Below, piece by piece: positions 29,195 to 40,510 of a DNA stretch of 64,000 nucleotides. Each line of letters begins with the position of its first letter. Within the stretch, counting starts at the first letter, position 1. Both the position numbers and the translations under genes were made by a program. The notes below the pieces were generated by a model. The model was not told where the DNA came from and did no database searches. It worked only from the letters and a program-made list of their open reading frames with translations. Origin of the DNA: Tautonia sociabilis (GTDB lineage Bacteria; Planctomycetota; Planctomycetia; Isosphaerales; Isosphaeraceae); contig NZ_RYZH01000036.1 of assembly GCF_003977685.1 (NCBI RefSeq), positions 1-64,000 of the forward strand. Reading direction: 5' to 3'.

Positions 29195-31018
29195 ATGATC
29201 GATCGCCGATTCCGCGTGGCCGGGCTCGCCTCGGCCCTGCTCGTCGCCGCGCTGGCCGATCGAATGGCGGACGCCGCCGAACCGATCCGAGTCGAAACGC
29301 CGATGCCTCCCCCCGAGTGGGGCTTGCTGGAGCGGGCCCTGCTGCGAGCCAACGAGGACGCCGTCGAACAGTTCTTCGACCGCTACTTCGACGACCGCGG
29401 CTTCGCCCTCTGCGTGGAGCGCTGGGGGGGCGACGACGGCCCCGACGACGCGAGCGAGAGCTTCGGCGACTGGCCGCTCCTCCACGCCCTGGGGGCCTCG
29501 GATCGCGTGCTCGCGCTGGAGAAGCTCGCCTGGGAGGGGCACCTCCGCCAGTTCTCCCTGGCCCGAACCACCGAGGTCCCCCTCGGCCGAGACGGGATGT
29601 ACTACCGAGAGTTCCCCACCCAGTTCGACTGGCTGCACCACACCGAGGGGCTCCGCCCGTTCTTCCTCCAGGGGCTCTCCGACCCGAACGACCCCGACCT
29701 GATCCGCCGATCGCTCCGCTTCGCGGGCTTCTACACTGGCGAGGACCCCACCGCCCCGAACTACGACCCCGAGCACAAGGTCATCCGAAGCCTGCTCAAC
29801 GGCAGCCGAGGCCCCCTGCTCCGCCCGGCCACCGCGCTGGACTGGGCCGGCGACCCGATCGAGGTCGAGGGGCGCTTCGCCCTCCGGCACGGCGAGCGCA
29901 GCTACGAGGAGATGCTCGCGCACTTCAAGGACTATACCAACATCATCGGCGACCATCCCCAGAACCTCGCCAGCACCTCGCTCGGCCTGAACGCCTTCGC
30001 CCTCTCGGGGGAGCAACGGTACCGCGACTGGGTCCTCGAGTACGTCGACGCCTGGGTGGACCGCATGGCGGCCAACGGCGGCATCATCCCCTCGAACGTC
30101 GGCCTCGACGGCACGATCGGAGGAGGAGACGGCGGCCGGTGGTACGGCGGCGTCTACGGCTGGGCCTTCAGCGTCGAGGTCCCCCAGACCGGCGCGATCG
30201 CCCACCGCAATACCCACGCCCTCGGCCTGGTCGGCTTCGGCAACGCCCTGCTCCTGAGCGGCGACCGCCGCTACGTCGACGCCTGGCGCGGCATGATCGA
30301 GGCGATGGAGGCCCAGCGCCGCGTCATCGACGGGGTCGCGATGTATCCCACCATGCACGGCGACGACGGCTGGTACGCCTTCGTCCCGAACCCGTACCGC
30401 AGCGGAGCCCTGGAAGTCTACTACTGGTCGATGGACCCGGCCGACCGCGATCGGGTGCCCGGCTCCGGCTGGCTCGACTACCTCGACGGCCTCTCCCCCG
30501 ACTACCCCTGCTCCGCCCTGCGCGCCGACCTGGACGCGGTTCGCCGCGCCGTCCAGGAGATCGCCGACGACCCGACGACCCCCGACACCCGGCTCTCCGA
30601 CGACGTCCTCGCCCGCGACCCGGTCGCCATCGGCTCCCTCACCGAGTTGATGCTCGGCGGCCTCCCGACCGGCAACAACCGGCCCATCCTCCACGCCCGG
30701 CTGCGCTACTTCGACCCCGAGCGCCGCCGCGCCGGCCTGCCTCCCGACGTGGCCGCCCTGGTGGACGCCATGACGGCCGACTCCGTGTCCGTCACCCTGG
30801 TGAACCTCGACCCGACCCGGGACCACACCGTCTCGATCCAGGGCGGCGCGTTCGGCGAGCACCGCCTTCGCTCGATCCGGATCGGCGAGGAAACCACGCC
30901 GGTCGACGGCCGAACCGCCACCGTCCGGCTCTCTCCCGGCTGCGGCGCCCGGCTGGAGATCGCGATGGACCGCTACGCCGGGCCGCCGACCCTCCGGTTC
31001 CCCTGGGACCTCCCCTGA
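29195..31018 (+). CDS. Secreted protein with predicted helical-toroid fold, unknown function
   Basis: This 607-residue protein has a signal peptide (VAGLASALLVAALADRMADA). The body is rich in Trp, Tyr and Gly and has regularly spaced helical motifs such as HPQNLASTSLGLNAFALSGE and NTHALGLVGFGNALLLSGDR, with HRNTHAL near residue 335. That pattern, with repeated short helices followed by Gly/Asp loops, is seen in (alpha/alpha)6-barrel enzymes including glycoside hydrolases and polysaccharide lyases. A beta-rich C-terminal domain follows (about 510-607, TVSIQGGAFGEHRLRSIRIG). I do not recognise a named family. A role in breaking down polysaccharide would fit the neighbouring esterase and sulfatase, but this is inference. 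Confidence 0.6.
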   Translation: MIDRRFRVAGLASALLVAALADRMADAAEPIRVETPMPPPEWGLLERALLRANEDAVEQFFDRYFDDRGFALCVERWGGDDGPDDASESFGDWPLLHALGASDRVLALEKLAWEGHLRQFSLARTTEVPLGRDGMYYREFPTQFDWLHHTEGLRPFFLQGLSDPNDPDLIRRSLRFAGFYTGEDPTAPNYDPEHKVIRSLLNGSRGPLLRPATALDWAGDPIEVEGRFALRHGERSYEEMLAHFKDYTNIIGDHPQNLASTSLGLNAFALSGEQRYRDWVLEYVDAWVDRMAANGGIIPSNVGLDGTIGGGDGGRWYGGVYGWAFSVEVPQTGAIAHRNTHALGLVGFGNALLLSGDRRYVDAWRGMIEAMEAQRRVIDGVAMYPTMHGDDGWYAFVPNPYRSGALEVYYWSMDPADRDRVPGSGWLDYLDGLSPDYPCSALRADLDAVRRAVQEIADDPTTPDTRLSDDVLARDPVAIGSLTELMLGGLPTGNNRPILHARLRYFDPERRRAGLPPDVAALVDAMTADSVSVTLVNLDPTRDHTVSIQGGAFGEHRLRSIRIGEETTPVDGRTATVRLSPGCGARLEIAMDRYAGPPTLRFPWDLP

Positions 31019-31030
31019 CCCGGCTCTCGG

Positions 31031-32167
31031 TCAGCCCTTGAGCCAGCGGTCGAACCAGGAGAACGCCTCGGCCTGCATCGGGAGGTCGAACTTGTGCGGG
31101 CCGGGGTAGAAGGTCCCCCGATAGCGGTCCTCCGCCCCGGCCTTGGCGAAGACCTCGCCGAGCATGGAATCGGCCCGTCGCATCTCGGGAAGGGTGAAGA
31201 GGAAGTCCTCCTCATCGTACTGCACGAGCGTCGGCCGGGGCACGCGCAAGCCAAGGACCTCGGGATAGTCGAGGTCGTTCGGCAAACCGGGAACGTAGAT
31301 CATCCAGGTGTGAGTGAACGTTTTGTTCAACAGATAGTCACGCCAAGTGCTCATCATGCCCACGCAGCAGGCGCAGGAGATCCGGTCGTCGGTGCCGGCC
31401 AGGTAGCAGGTCCGCAGGCCGCCGCCGGAGAGCCCGCCGCAGCCGATCCGGTCGGGGTCGACGTCGGGCCGGGAACTCAGGTAGTCCAGCGCCTTTCGGT
31501 CCTCGGCCAGGAAGACCCCCGGCCAGGTGGTGCCGGCGCAGAAGAGGCTCTTGGAAACGATATGCTCATGACCCGAGGCGAATCGGTTGTAGGCCCGAAC
31601 CTCCTCGACCGATTCGGGCTCGACCTCCTCCAGGCCGTCCCGGATCCGGGCCGGCACGTCGGCCAGGCGGATCCGGCGGCTGGCGAAGGCGAAGGCGTCG
31701 TGCACCAGGACGAGATAGCCGCGGCGAGCCAGTTCGTTGGCCCAGCTCACGCCGCCGTAGTACTCGTCGCGGTGATCTCGCATGATCGGGTGCAGATCGT
31801 CGCTGATCTGGGCGACCTTCCGCCAGCCGAAAGACTTGTTCCCGCCGTGGTCGTGGAGCGCCAGCACGGCCGGCAGCCGGCCGCTCGCGCCGAGGGGCTT
31901 GAGCACGACCGCCTCGGTCGTCGGGCCGTAGGGGAGCTGCCAGCGGAGGTGCTCGACCTCCAGCCCGTCGTACTCGAACTGATGCTGGACCTCGGCGTGG
32001 GGGATCCCGCCGGCGTCGGGCTCGAGCATCAGGTCGGCCGTTCGCTGCCGGGCCTCTCGACGCCAGGCATCGAGTCCTTCCGGGGCGAACCTCGGGTTCC
32101 GGAATGAGAGTCGGGCCGGCCCCTCGCCGATCAGCGAGGCGGCCCAGGGGCCATAGGCCCCCAACAT
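31031..32167 (-). CDS. Alpha/beta hydrolase, dienelactone-hydrolase/acetyl-esterase-like
   Basis: This 378-residue cytoplasmic protein has an alpha/beta-hydrolase core. The oxyanion region is LALHDHGGNKSFGWRKVA, the nucleophile is Ser247 in CGGLSGGGLR, and His358 in YPGPHKFD is the likely catalytic base. The acid is probably one of the Asp/Glu residues in LVQYDEEDFL (317-322). The start at 32167 is chosen for a GGAG site; an in-frame extension to 32257 is Arg/Pro-rich. It is the type of esterase often found in planctomycete clusters near sulfatases, possibly removing ester groups from sugars; the substrate is unknown. It converges with the secreted toroid-like protein gene (12 nt apart) and diverges from the sulfatase. 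Confidence 0.8.
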   Translation of the reverse strand: MLGAYGPWAASLIGEGPARLSFRNPRFAPEGLDAWRREARQRTADLMLEPDAGGIPHAEVQHQFEYDGLEVEHLRWQLPYGPTTEAVVLKPLGASGRLPAVLALHDHGGNKSFGWRKVAQISDDLHPIMRDHRDEYYGGVSWANELARRGYLVLVHDAFAFASRRIRLADVPARIRDGLEEVEPESVEEVRAYNRFASGHEHIVSKSLFCAGTTWPGVFLAEDRKALDYLSSRPDVDPDRIGCGGLSGGGLRTCYLAGTDDRISCACCVGMMSTWRDYLLNKTFTHTWMIYVPGLPNDLDYPEVLGLRVPRPTLVQYDEEDFLFTLPEMRRADSMLGEVFAKAGAEDRYRGTFYPGPHKFDLPMQAEAFSWFDRWLKG

Positions 32168-32373
32168 GTTCGGCTCCACGGCGGGGCTCCTGGTGCGAGC
32201 GGTACGAGGGTGAGGCGACCCGGTCGAATACTCCCGGTCGGTTATACCCCGAGACAAGGCCGGAGGCGCTCCCCGACCGATCGAATCCCCACGGTCGGCG
32301 GTTGCCCGTCGTCCGGATCGTGGTTACGCTCGGCCTCGGGAAGGATCGGCGGGCCGCCCTCCGGAGAGACGTC

Positions 32374-33840
32374 ATGAGATCGATCCGATCGCTCGCGACG
32401 TTCTGGACCCTGCTTGGCCTCTCGGCGGCCCACCCCGCGAGTGCGGCCGAGCCCGGACGGCCCGCTTCCCGGGACCGGCCGCCGAACGTCGTCCTCATCC
32501 TCGCCGACGACCTGGGGTGGTCCGACCTGGCCTGCTTTGGCGCCGACCTGCACGAGACGCCCCGGATCGACGCGATGGCCCGGGAGGGCGTCCGGTTCAC
32601 CTCGGCCTACGCGGCCCCGGTCTGCTCGCCGACCCGGGCCGCGCTGCTCACCGGCACTCACCCGGCCCGCCTGCACATGACCGTCTGGTACGAGCAGGCC
32701 CGGCGATCGCAACGCGACCGGCCGCTGATCCCCCCGGCCACGGTCGCCGACCTTCCCCACTCGGAGCGGACCCTGGCCGAGGCCCTCCGGGACGCCGGCT
32801 ACCTGACCGCCCACGTCGGCAAGTGGCACCTCGGCGCCGCGAGCCACTACCCCGAGACGCAGGGCTTCGACGTCAACGTCGGCGGCACCTTCTGGGGGGC
32901 GCCTCCCACCTTCTTCTTCCCGTACCGAGGCCTGTGGTCGAACAGCGACGAATACCGATACGTCCCCGACCTGGAATGGGGGGCTCCCGGCGAGTACCTG
33001 ACCGACCGCCTCACCGACGAGGCTCTTCGGATCATCGCGCGGGCCGGCGACCGCCCCGTTTACCTCAACCTCTGGTATCACGCCGTCCACACTCCCATCG
33101 AGGCCAGGCCGGAGGTGGTCGACCGCTATCGCGCCCGGCTGTCAGCCGAGCACCGCCACCGCAACCCGACCTACGCCGCGATGGTGGACATCCTCGACCA
33201 CAACGTCGGCCGGCTCCTCGACGGCCTCGAGCGGCTGGGGACGCTCGACGAAACCATCCTCATTTTTCTGTCCGACAACGGCGGCTACATCAACGAATAC
33301 CGAGGCGAGGTCGTCACCTCGAACGCCCCGCTCCGATCGGGCAAGGGCTCGCTCTACGAGGGGGGGATCCGCGTCCCCTTGATCGTCCGCTCGCCCGAAG
33401 GCGCCGGGGCCGGGACTGTCGTCGAGGAGCCGGTCACGGTCATGGACCTGTTCCCGACGATCCTCGACCTGGCCGGGGTTCCCGACGATCCCGTCCGGGC
33501 CGATCGGGGAGACGGCCGCAGTCTCGCCCCGCTCCTCGACGGCCCGTCCGACACGGCCTGGGACGGCCACGACGCCCTCTTCTGGCACTTCCCGCACTAC
33601 TACCCGACGACGACCCCGGTGGGGGCGATCCGATCGGGGGACTGGAAGCTGCTGGAATACTTCGAGGACGGCCGCGTCGAGCTGTACGACCTCGCCTCCG
33701 ACCCCTCGGAGCGGCACGACCGGGCCGAGGACTGCCCGGATCTCGTGGCCTCGCTCCGCCGCCGTCTTCGAGACTGGCGACGGGAGGTCGACGCCCAGAT
33801 GCCCGAGCCGAACCCGGCGTTCGCCCGCTCACCGGAGTGA
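32374..33840 (+). CDS. Exported type I sulfatase
   Basis: This 488-residue protein has a signal peptide ending near PASAAEP. Residues 38-50 contain VVLILADDLGWSD, whose Asp residues bind Ca. The formylglycine motif CSPTRAALLTG has Cys84 as the residue to be oxidised and Arg88. HVGKWHLG and FLSDNGGY are further family motifs. It hydrolyses sulfate esters, probably of polysaccharides, in the periplasm. Maturation needs a formylglycine-generating enzyme, which is not in the window. The start at 32374 follows a GGAGAG site. It ends 19 nt before the convergent DUF1501 gene. Confidence 0.95.
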   Translation: MRSIRSLATFWTLLGLSAAHPASAAEPGRPASRDRPPNVVLILADDLGWSDLACFGADLHETPRIDAMAREGVRFTSAYAAPVCSPTRAALLTGTHPARLHMTVWYEQARRSQRDRPLIPPATVADLPHSERTLAEALRDAGYLTAHVGKWHLGAASHYPETQGFDVNVGGTFWGAPPTFFFPYRGLWSNSDEYRYVPDLEWGAPGEYLTDRLTDEALRIIARAGDRPVYLNLWYHAVHTPIEARPEVVDRYRARLSAEHRHRNPTYAAMVDILDHNVGRLLDGLERLGTLDETILIFLSDNGGYINEYRGEVVTSNAPLRSGKGSLYEGGIRVPLIVRSPEGAGAGTVVEEPVTVMDLFPTILDLAGVPDDPVRADRGDGRSLAPLLDGPSDTAWDGHDALFWHFPHYYPTTTPVGAIRSGDWKLLEYFEDGRVELYDLASDPSERHDRAEDCPDLVASLRRRLRDWRREVDAQMPEPNPAFARSPE

Positions 33841-33859
33841 ACGTCCGACGCCCCTGTCG

Positions 33860-35290
<1,431 letters not shown>

Positions 35291-35327
35291 GGCAGCCTCC
35301 CCGGGAGGCCGACGAACGATGTGTCCG

Positions 35328-38300
35328 TCAGTCGACATAGGAAAATTCCGTGGACATCAGCAGGACCTGGGCCAGTTGCTCCCACGGTCCGAGCCGTGGG
35401 GGCTCCTCGCCGACGAAGTCGGTCCGGGCATCCCAGGTCATCGCCCCGGCGGGGCCGACCTCTGAGATCACCGGGGCCCAGAGGAACTGGTCGCTGTTGA
35501 GCGTATCCCGGACGTCGACGACGAAGTCGATCGCGTCGCCCGCCCGAACGTCCAGCGCCTCGACGTCGAACCCGGCCCTGCCATCGTGCACCTCGGCCGA
35601 TTGGATCAGGCCAAGCCGATCCCCGGCCAGGAAGCCTCGGATACCGTCCCCCTGGGCCACCTCGTGGATCAGGGTCGATCGGATCTGGATCGTCGCGTCC
35701 CGAGGGGCGATCCAACGCCGGACGGCGGCATGGTCCCGATCGTTGCCTGGATGGCCGCCCTCGGCGGTCAGGCGGACCCACCCGAGGGCCGGGTCGGGCC
35801 AGGATGGGCCCCCTTGCCAACCCTCTCCGGAGAAGTACGGCAGCGGGCGGAACCCGGAGACGGTTCCGGTCTCCTCATCGAACTGGCCGAAACCGTACCG
35901 CCAGGCCCCGGCCGTCGGCGGGGGGCCGGCGATCGGCTCGGCCTCGGCGGCTCGGACGAACGCCAGCGCGGCGTCGAGCTGCGCCGGGGTCGGATCCCGG
36001 AGCAAGGTCCGGCGAGAGAGCCGCCGCACCGCCTCCTCCGGTGTTCCCGCCGTCGCGACCTCCTCCCGGCTCGCGAGCGCCTGAGCCCTCCCCAGCACGA
36101 ACGGGTGGTTCAGGAAGAACAGGGCCTGCTGCGGGACCGTGGTTTCGGCCCGCTCGGGGACGAGCAGGTCGGGGTTGGCGAAGTCGAAGACCCGGAGGAC
36201 GGTCGGCAGATCCTGGCGGTCGACCCGGCCGTAGAGCGAGCGCCGCGTTGGGAACGGCCGCTCGAACATCGGCTCGGCCGACCCTCCGATCCGCCGATCG
36301 AGCTCCCCCGAGGCCGCCAGCAGCGCGTCGCGCAGTTCCTCGAAGGTGAGCCGGTGGGCCGTTTTCCGCCAGAGCAGGCGGTTCTCCGGGTCGATGCGCC
36401 GCGCCAGGTCGAATGCGGCCGGATCGCTCGGGCCGCCCGACGACTGGCGATAGACCGACGACGAGACGATCTCCCGGATCAGCCACTTGAGGCTCCACCC
36501 CTCCTCGACGAACCGAGAGGCCAGCCAGTCGAGCAGTCCGGGATGGCTCGGCGGCTCGGCCCGGGTGCCGAAGTCGCCGGGGGTACGGACCAGCCCCTCG
36601 CCGAACAGGTGCATCCAGACGCGGTTGACCGCCACCCGGGCCGTCAGCGGGTTCTCCGGGGCGACGATCTTCCGAGCCAGTTCCAGCCGGCCGCTGCCGA
36701 TCTGGAACGGCTCGGCCTCGGGGCCGTCCAGCGCCTGGAGGAACCTCCTGGGGACGACCTCTCCCGGGTTGGCCGGGTTGCCGCGCCGGAAGACGCGGGG
36801 CTCGCTCATCGTCTCCCGATCGACCAGGACCCCCGCAAACGGCGGCGCCTCCGGCGATCGGATCAGCCAACGGTCGACCTCTCCCTGAAGCCGCCACAGC
36901 TCGACCGTCGTCGCCGTGGGGAAGAAAAACTCGATGTTCACCAGCGGCTCATCCGGCACCTCGCAGGGGGAGGAGGGGCCGAACAGCACGAGGCGGATCG
37001 CCTCGGCGTCGGGATCGGGCAAGGCCTCGGGGGCCGGCTTCCCCCCGGCTTCGGCCTCCTCGACGAGCCGTTCCCACTCCTGGGCGATCTGCCGGAAGAC
37101 CTCGCCGTAGCGATCGGCCACCTCGTCCCGATCCGAGGGCGGATCCGAGAACGCCTGGGCGACGATCGGATTGACCGCTCCCGGAGCGGCCGACGCCAGG
37201 GACCGGCTCACTTCCGCGGCCCGGTCGGCGAACTCGGCCGGTGGGATGCGGGAGAATTCGACCCAGGGCAGGAAGACCGGGTCGCCCCGCTCGCCGGCTC
37301 GCCAGAGGGCCTCCTTCCAGCGGTGGACCGAGGCGGGAATCAGGTCGTCGGCGGTCAGGATCTGGCTGAACGCCTCGTCGGGGTAGTCGGCGAGCGAGAA
37401 CTGGGCCCGCAGGTAGTCGGCCACCCGGTCTCTCGCCCGAGCCGCCGCCTCGGCGCGCTTCGCGGCGAGGGCCTCGGCGAGCTTGGCCTGCCGATCGCGG
37501 AGGCCGGTCTCGAACTCGGAGTCCTCCGGATCGCTCGCACCCTCTTCGGAGAACGCCGGCACAAGGCTCTCGGCGCTGTTGCGGAAGACGCCGTAGAGGG
37601 CGTAATAGTCGGCCGTCGGGATCGGGTCATATTTATGATCGTGGCACCGCGCGCAGGCGACCGTCAGGCCGAGCATCCCCCGCGTCACGACGTCGATCCG
37701 GTCGTCGATGATGTCGTGCGCCACTCCCAGGAACCGCCGCCCGATCGTGAGGAAGCCCATCGCGGCCAGGTCGCGGGGGTCCTCGGCGGCCCGGTCGGCG
37801 GCAACCTGGAGCAGGAGGAAGCGATCGTAGGGCAGGTCCTCGTTCAGCGCGCGGACGACCCAGTCCCGATAGGACTTCGCATGAACCCATGCCGACTCCT
37901 CCCGGCCGTAGACGTAGCCCTTGGTGTCGGAGTACCTGGCCACGTCGAGCCAGTGGCGCGCCCACTGTTCGCCGAAGTGCGGCGAGGCGATCAGGCGGTC
38001 GACCAGCCGCTCGTAGGCCTCCGGCGATTCGTCGTCAAGGAACGCCTCGACCTCCTCCGGGCTCGGCGGCAAGCCGGTCAGGTCCAGGCTCAGGCGGCGG
38101 ATCAACGTTCGCCGATCCGCCTCCGGCGCGAGGCCCAGGCCGTTCTCCTCCAGGAGGGCGATCACGAAGCGGTCGATCGGCGAGCGGCCTCGGCCCCAAT
38201 CCTCGACCTCCGGCGGGTTGACTCTTCGAACCGGCTGGAAGGCCCAGTGGTCGGCCGAGGTCCGACCGATCGACTCCTCGGCCCCCGGCGGAGCGGGGGT

Positions 38301-38690
38301 CCCGGAGGCCCCTTCGGACCCCGGCCAGGGGAGCCCCAGCTCGATCCACCGGCTCAGCGCGGCGATCTCCGCATCCGAGAGCCGGCCCTTCGGCGGCATC
38401 CTCGGCTCGGACTCATACCCGATGACCTCGACGAGAAAACTCTCGCCCGGCGATCCCGCCACGGCGGCCGGGCCGCTGTCCCCCCCGGAGAGGATCGCCT
38501 CGCGGGAGGTCAGGGCCAATCCGCCCTCGGGGTCGTCCCTCCCGTGGCACGACTGGCAGCGATCGACCAGCAGGGGCCGGATCGTCGTCTCGAAAAAGTC
38601 CTCGGCTGAACGCTCCTCCACTCCGTCCCCCCGAGCCAGTGGAGCCGGGAGGAGCAGGACGATCGCGATCCAGGCGGAAGAACGTCTCAT
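35328..38690 (-). CDS. Cytochrome c / DUF1549 / DUF1553 (planctomycete PSCyt1-PSD1) protein
   Basis: This 1120-residue exported protein has a signal peptide (WIAIVLLLPAPLARG), then a planctomycete cytochrome c domain with CQSCH (Cys45, Cys48, His49) and MPPKG (Met98 as possible haem ligand). DUF1549 follows at about 165-370 (RLSLDLTGLPPSPEEVEAFL, VARYSDTKGY). A long middle region leads to DUF1553 at about 700-955 (NPLTARVAVNRVWMHLFGEG, FAPNDLL-like NPDLLVPERAETTVPQQALF). The C-terminal 170 residues look like an extra beta-sandwich (IQIRSTLIHEVAQGDGIRGF) not in all family members; it may bind sugar. It precedes the DUF1501 gene on the same strand and probably is co-transcribed. Confidence 0.93.
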   Translation of the reverse strand: MRRSSAWIAIVLLLPAPLARGDGVEERSAEDFFETTIRPLLVDRCQSCHGRDDPEGGLALTSREAILSGGDSGPAAVAGSPGESFLVEVIGYESEPRMPPKGRLSDAEIAALSRWIELGLPWPGSEGASGTPAPPGAEESIGRTSADHWAFQPVRRVNPPEVEDWGRGRSPIDRFVIALLEENGLGLAPEADRRTLIRRLSLDLTGLPPSPEEVEAFLDDESPEAYERLVDRLIASPHFGEQWARHWLDVARYSDTKGYVYGREESAWVHAKSYRDWVVRALNEDLPYDRFLLLQVAADRAAEDPRDLAAMGFLTIGRRFLGVAHDIIDDRIDVVTRGMLGLTVACARCHDHKYDPIPTADYYALYGVFRNSAESLVPAFSEEGASDPEDSEFETGLRDRQAKLAEALAAKRAEAAARARDRVADYLRAQFSLADYPDEAFSQILTADDLIPASVHRWKEALWRAGERGDPVFLPWVEFSRIPPAEFADRAAEVSRSLASAAPGAVNPIVAQAFSDPPSDRDEVADRYGEVFRQIAQEWERLVEEAEAGGKPAPEALPDPDAEAIRLVLFGPSSPCEVPDEPLVNIEFFFPTATTVELWRLQGEVDRWLIRSPEAPPFAGVLVDRETMSEPRVFRRGNPANPGEVVPRRFLQALDGPEAEPFQIGSGRLELARKIVAPENPLTARVAVNRVWMHLFGEGLVRTPGDFGTRAEPPSHPGLLDWLASRFVEEGWSLKWLIREIVSSSVYRQSSGGPSDPAAFDLARRIDPENRLLWRKTAHRLTFEELRDALLAASGELDRRIGGSAEPMFERPFPTRRSLYGRVDRQDLPTVLRVFDFANPDLLVPERAETTVPQQALFFLNHPFVLGRAQALASREEVATAGTPEEAVRRLSRRTLLRDPTPAQLDAALAFVRAAEAEPIAGPPPTAGAWRYGFGQFDEETGTVSGFRPLPYFSGEGWQGGPSWPDPALGWVRLTAEGGHPGNDRDHAAVRRWIAPRDATIQIRSTLIHEVAQGDGIRGFLAGDRLGLIQSAEVHDGRAGFDVEALDVRAGDAIDFVVDVRDTLNSDQFLWAPVISEVGPAGAMTWDARTDFVGEEPPRLGPWEQLAQVLLMSTEFSYVD

Positions 38691-38820
38691 GGCGGGAGGC
38701 GACGCTCCGATCCATCGGGCCAGGTCCGAATCGAGCTCAGGACGACGGCGGGCGGTGAGCCTCGAAGAGAGGCCACCACCGCTTTGGATCCGAAGCCGGA
38801 TCGCTCCGATCGTGGAACAA

Positions 38821-39555
38821 TTACTCTCGCTGGAGCTTGGAGAGCAGCCGCAGGATGCTGATGTACAGCCAGACCAGCGTGACCAGCAGCCCGAAGGCGC
38901 CGTACCACTCCATCGCCTTCGGGGCGCCGGCCTGGGCGCCGCGTTCGATGAAGTCGAAATCGAGCATCAGGTTGAACGCCGCCACGCCCACGACGACCAG
39001 GCTGAAGACGATACCGATGGTCCCCGAGCCGTGGATCATCGGCACCGAGACGCCGAAGAAGGAGACGAGCCAGCTGATCAGGTAGGTCAGGAAGATCGCC
39101 CCGGTGGCGGCCACGATCCCCGTGCGGAGCTTGTCCGTCACCGGGATGATCCGCGAGGAGTACAGCGAGAGCATCACCAGCAGCACGGTCAGGGTCAGGG
39201 CCATCGCGTTGAAGGCGATGCCCGGATACATCTCATTGAAGTACCAGGAGATGCCGCCGAGAAATGCCCCCTCGGCCGCGGCGTAGAATGGGGCGGTCAC
39301 CGCGGCCCACTTCATGGCGAAGCAGGTGATCAGGGCGAGCACCAGGCCGCCGATCGCGCCGCCAATGATCCACGGGGTGACATTCGCGCCCGACTGCCCC
39401 AAGCCCCAGACGTAGGCGGCCACGCCCGTCAGAATCGCCAGGAGCAGGAAGCACTTCGAGGCGGTCCCCTGGACCGTCATCGCGTTGGCTCGGGACTGCT
39501 CGCGGGCCCAGTCGCCGAAGATCGTGTCCGAGAAGACGGGATTGGTCGTCTCCAC
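38821..39555 (-). CDS. Bax-inhibitor-1/YccA-like membrane protein
   Basis: This 244-residue protein has seven membrane helices and begins VETTNPVFSDTIFG, like YccA-type (DUF/BaxI_1) members whose N-termini contain a similar NPVF motif. Helices include FLLLAILTGVAAYVWGLG and GIVFSLVVVGVAAFNLMLDF, and the C-terminal helix LLVTLVWLYISILRLLSKL is usual. The family may act as calcium-leak channels or stress regulators. The GTG start at 39555 is inferred from a GGAGGG site nine bases upstream and the conserved N-terminus; the longer frame to 39723 overlaps the next gene. Confidence 0.88.
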   Translation of the reverse strand: METTNPVFSDTIFGDWAREQSRANAMTVQGTASKCFLLLAILTGVAAYVWGLGQSGANVTPWIIGGAIGGLVLALITCFAMKWAAVTAPFYAAAEGAFLGGISWYFNEMYPGIAFNAMALTLTVLLVMLSLYSSRIIPVTDKLRTGIVAATGAIFLTYLISWLVSFFGVSVPMIHGSGTIGIVFSLVVVGVAAFNLMLDFDFIERGAQAGAPKAMEWYGAFGLLVTLVWLYISILRLLSKLQRE

Positions 39556-39655
39556 CGTGATCAACCCTCCGAGTGCTCGCGTTGGGGCGGATGGCGCACG
39601 AGCACACATCGCCTGGTCGCGGGTTATTGTGATGGTTGGAAGCGGGATCAGCAAA

Positions 39656-40510
39656 TCATTTCGGTGCCGAGTCGTCGGTTTCCAGTTGCTCCAGCACCTT
39701 GAGAATGCTCGGCCCCGAGGCAAAGAGGCCGATGGCGGCCTCCTCCCCGCCGGCCTGCTTGATCTCGATCCGGCCGACGCAGAGGCCCAGCAGCTTGCCT
39801 TCGCTCGAGAAGAGCCCGCCGCCGGATCGGCCCTTGATCGGCGGATGCTCGGTGATCAGGAACAGGCGGGGAGTTCCGCCCTTCCCCCGAGGCCCCGGAT
39901 CGGGGCCATCCCCCTCCGGGGAGGCGGCGGTGCGGGAAAGCCAGGCAGTCCCTCGGACTCGCGATTCCCAGCTGTTCAGGTCGCTGGCATGGTCGATCCC
40001 CACCGACACCACCGCCGCTCCTTCCGTCGGCGGCCGGTCGATCCCTGTGTCGATGCTGGCGACGTAGGGCAGCTTCGCGAGCCCTTCCACCAGCAGCACG
40101 GCCACATCGGCCTCCGGGTCGGCCGCCACGGCGCGAGCCGGCACCACCTTCGGCCAGTTGCCGCCGAGTTTCCTCCCCTCGATCCCGAGGTTGTACCGGT
40201 GCAGCTCGATCTGGAGCTCCCCCGGGCCGTCGATCACGTGAGCCGCCGTCAGGATTAGCGATCGGCCCTTCGTCGACCCGATGATCGTGCCGCTCCCCCG
40301 GGCGGTCCCCTTGCGGACCATCACCGTCGGCCGGATCGTCAGGTCGTCGATCGGTCTCGGCAGGTCCGACGGTGTGGCCGACCGCGCCGAGAACCGCCGA
40401 GACGCCTCCTGCCCCGACGCCCCGGTCGGCCCCACTCCCATCCCCCAGGGCACCAGGACCACCAGGAGGGGAGCGATGACGGCCCGAATCGTTCGCGTTC
40501 TCGCTCCCAT
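39656..40510 (-). CDS. Exported trypsin-like serine protease
   Basis: This 284-residue protein has a signal peptide (IRAVIAPLLVVLVPWGMGVG). It then has a DegP/trypsin-like core: His91 in LTAAHVID, Asp135 in PEADVAVLL and Ser229 in IKGRSGGGLFS form the triad. No PDZ domain is present, so it is a bare protease domain. FLITEHPPIKGRSGGG is the Ser-loop and KLLGLCVGRIE the last strand pair. Two genes on the same strand, the polytopic protein upstream and the BI-1-like protein downstream, are within about 100 nt on either side; an operon is possible but weak. It could act in quality control of envelope proteins. Confidence 0.88.
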   Translation of the reverse strand: MGARTRTIRAVIAPLLVVLVPWGMGVGPTGASGQEASRRFSARSATPSDLPRPIDDLTIRPTVMVRKGTARGSGTIIGSTKGRSLILTAAHVIDGPGELQIELHRYNLGIEGRKLGGNWPKVVPARAVAADPEADVAVLLVEGLAKLPYVASIDTGIDRPPTEGAAVVSVGIDHASDLNSWESRVRGTAWLSRTAASPEGDGPDPGPRGKGGTPRLFLITEHPPIKGRSGGGLFSSEGKLLGLCVGRIEIKQAGGEEAAIGLFASGPSILKVLEQLETDDSAPK

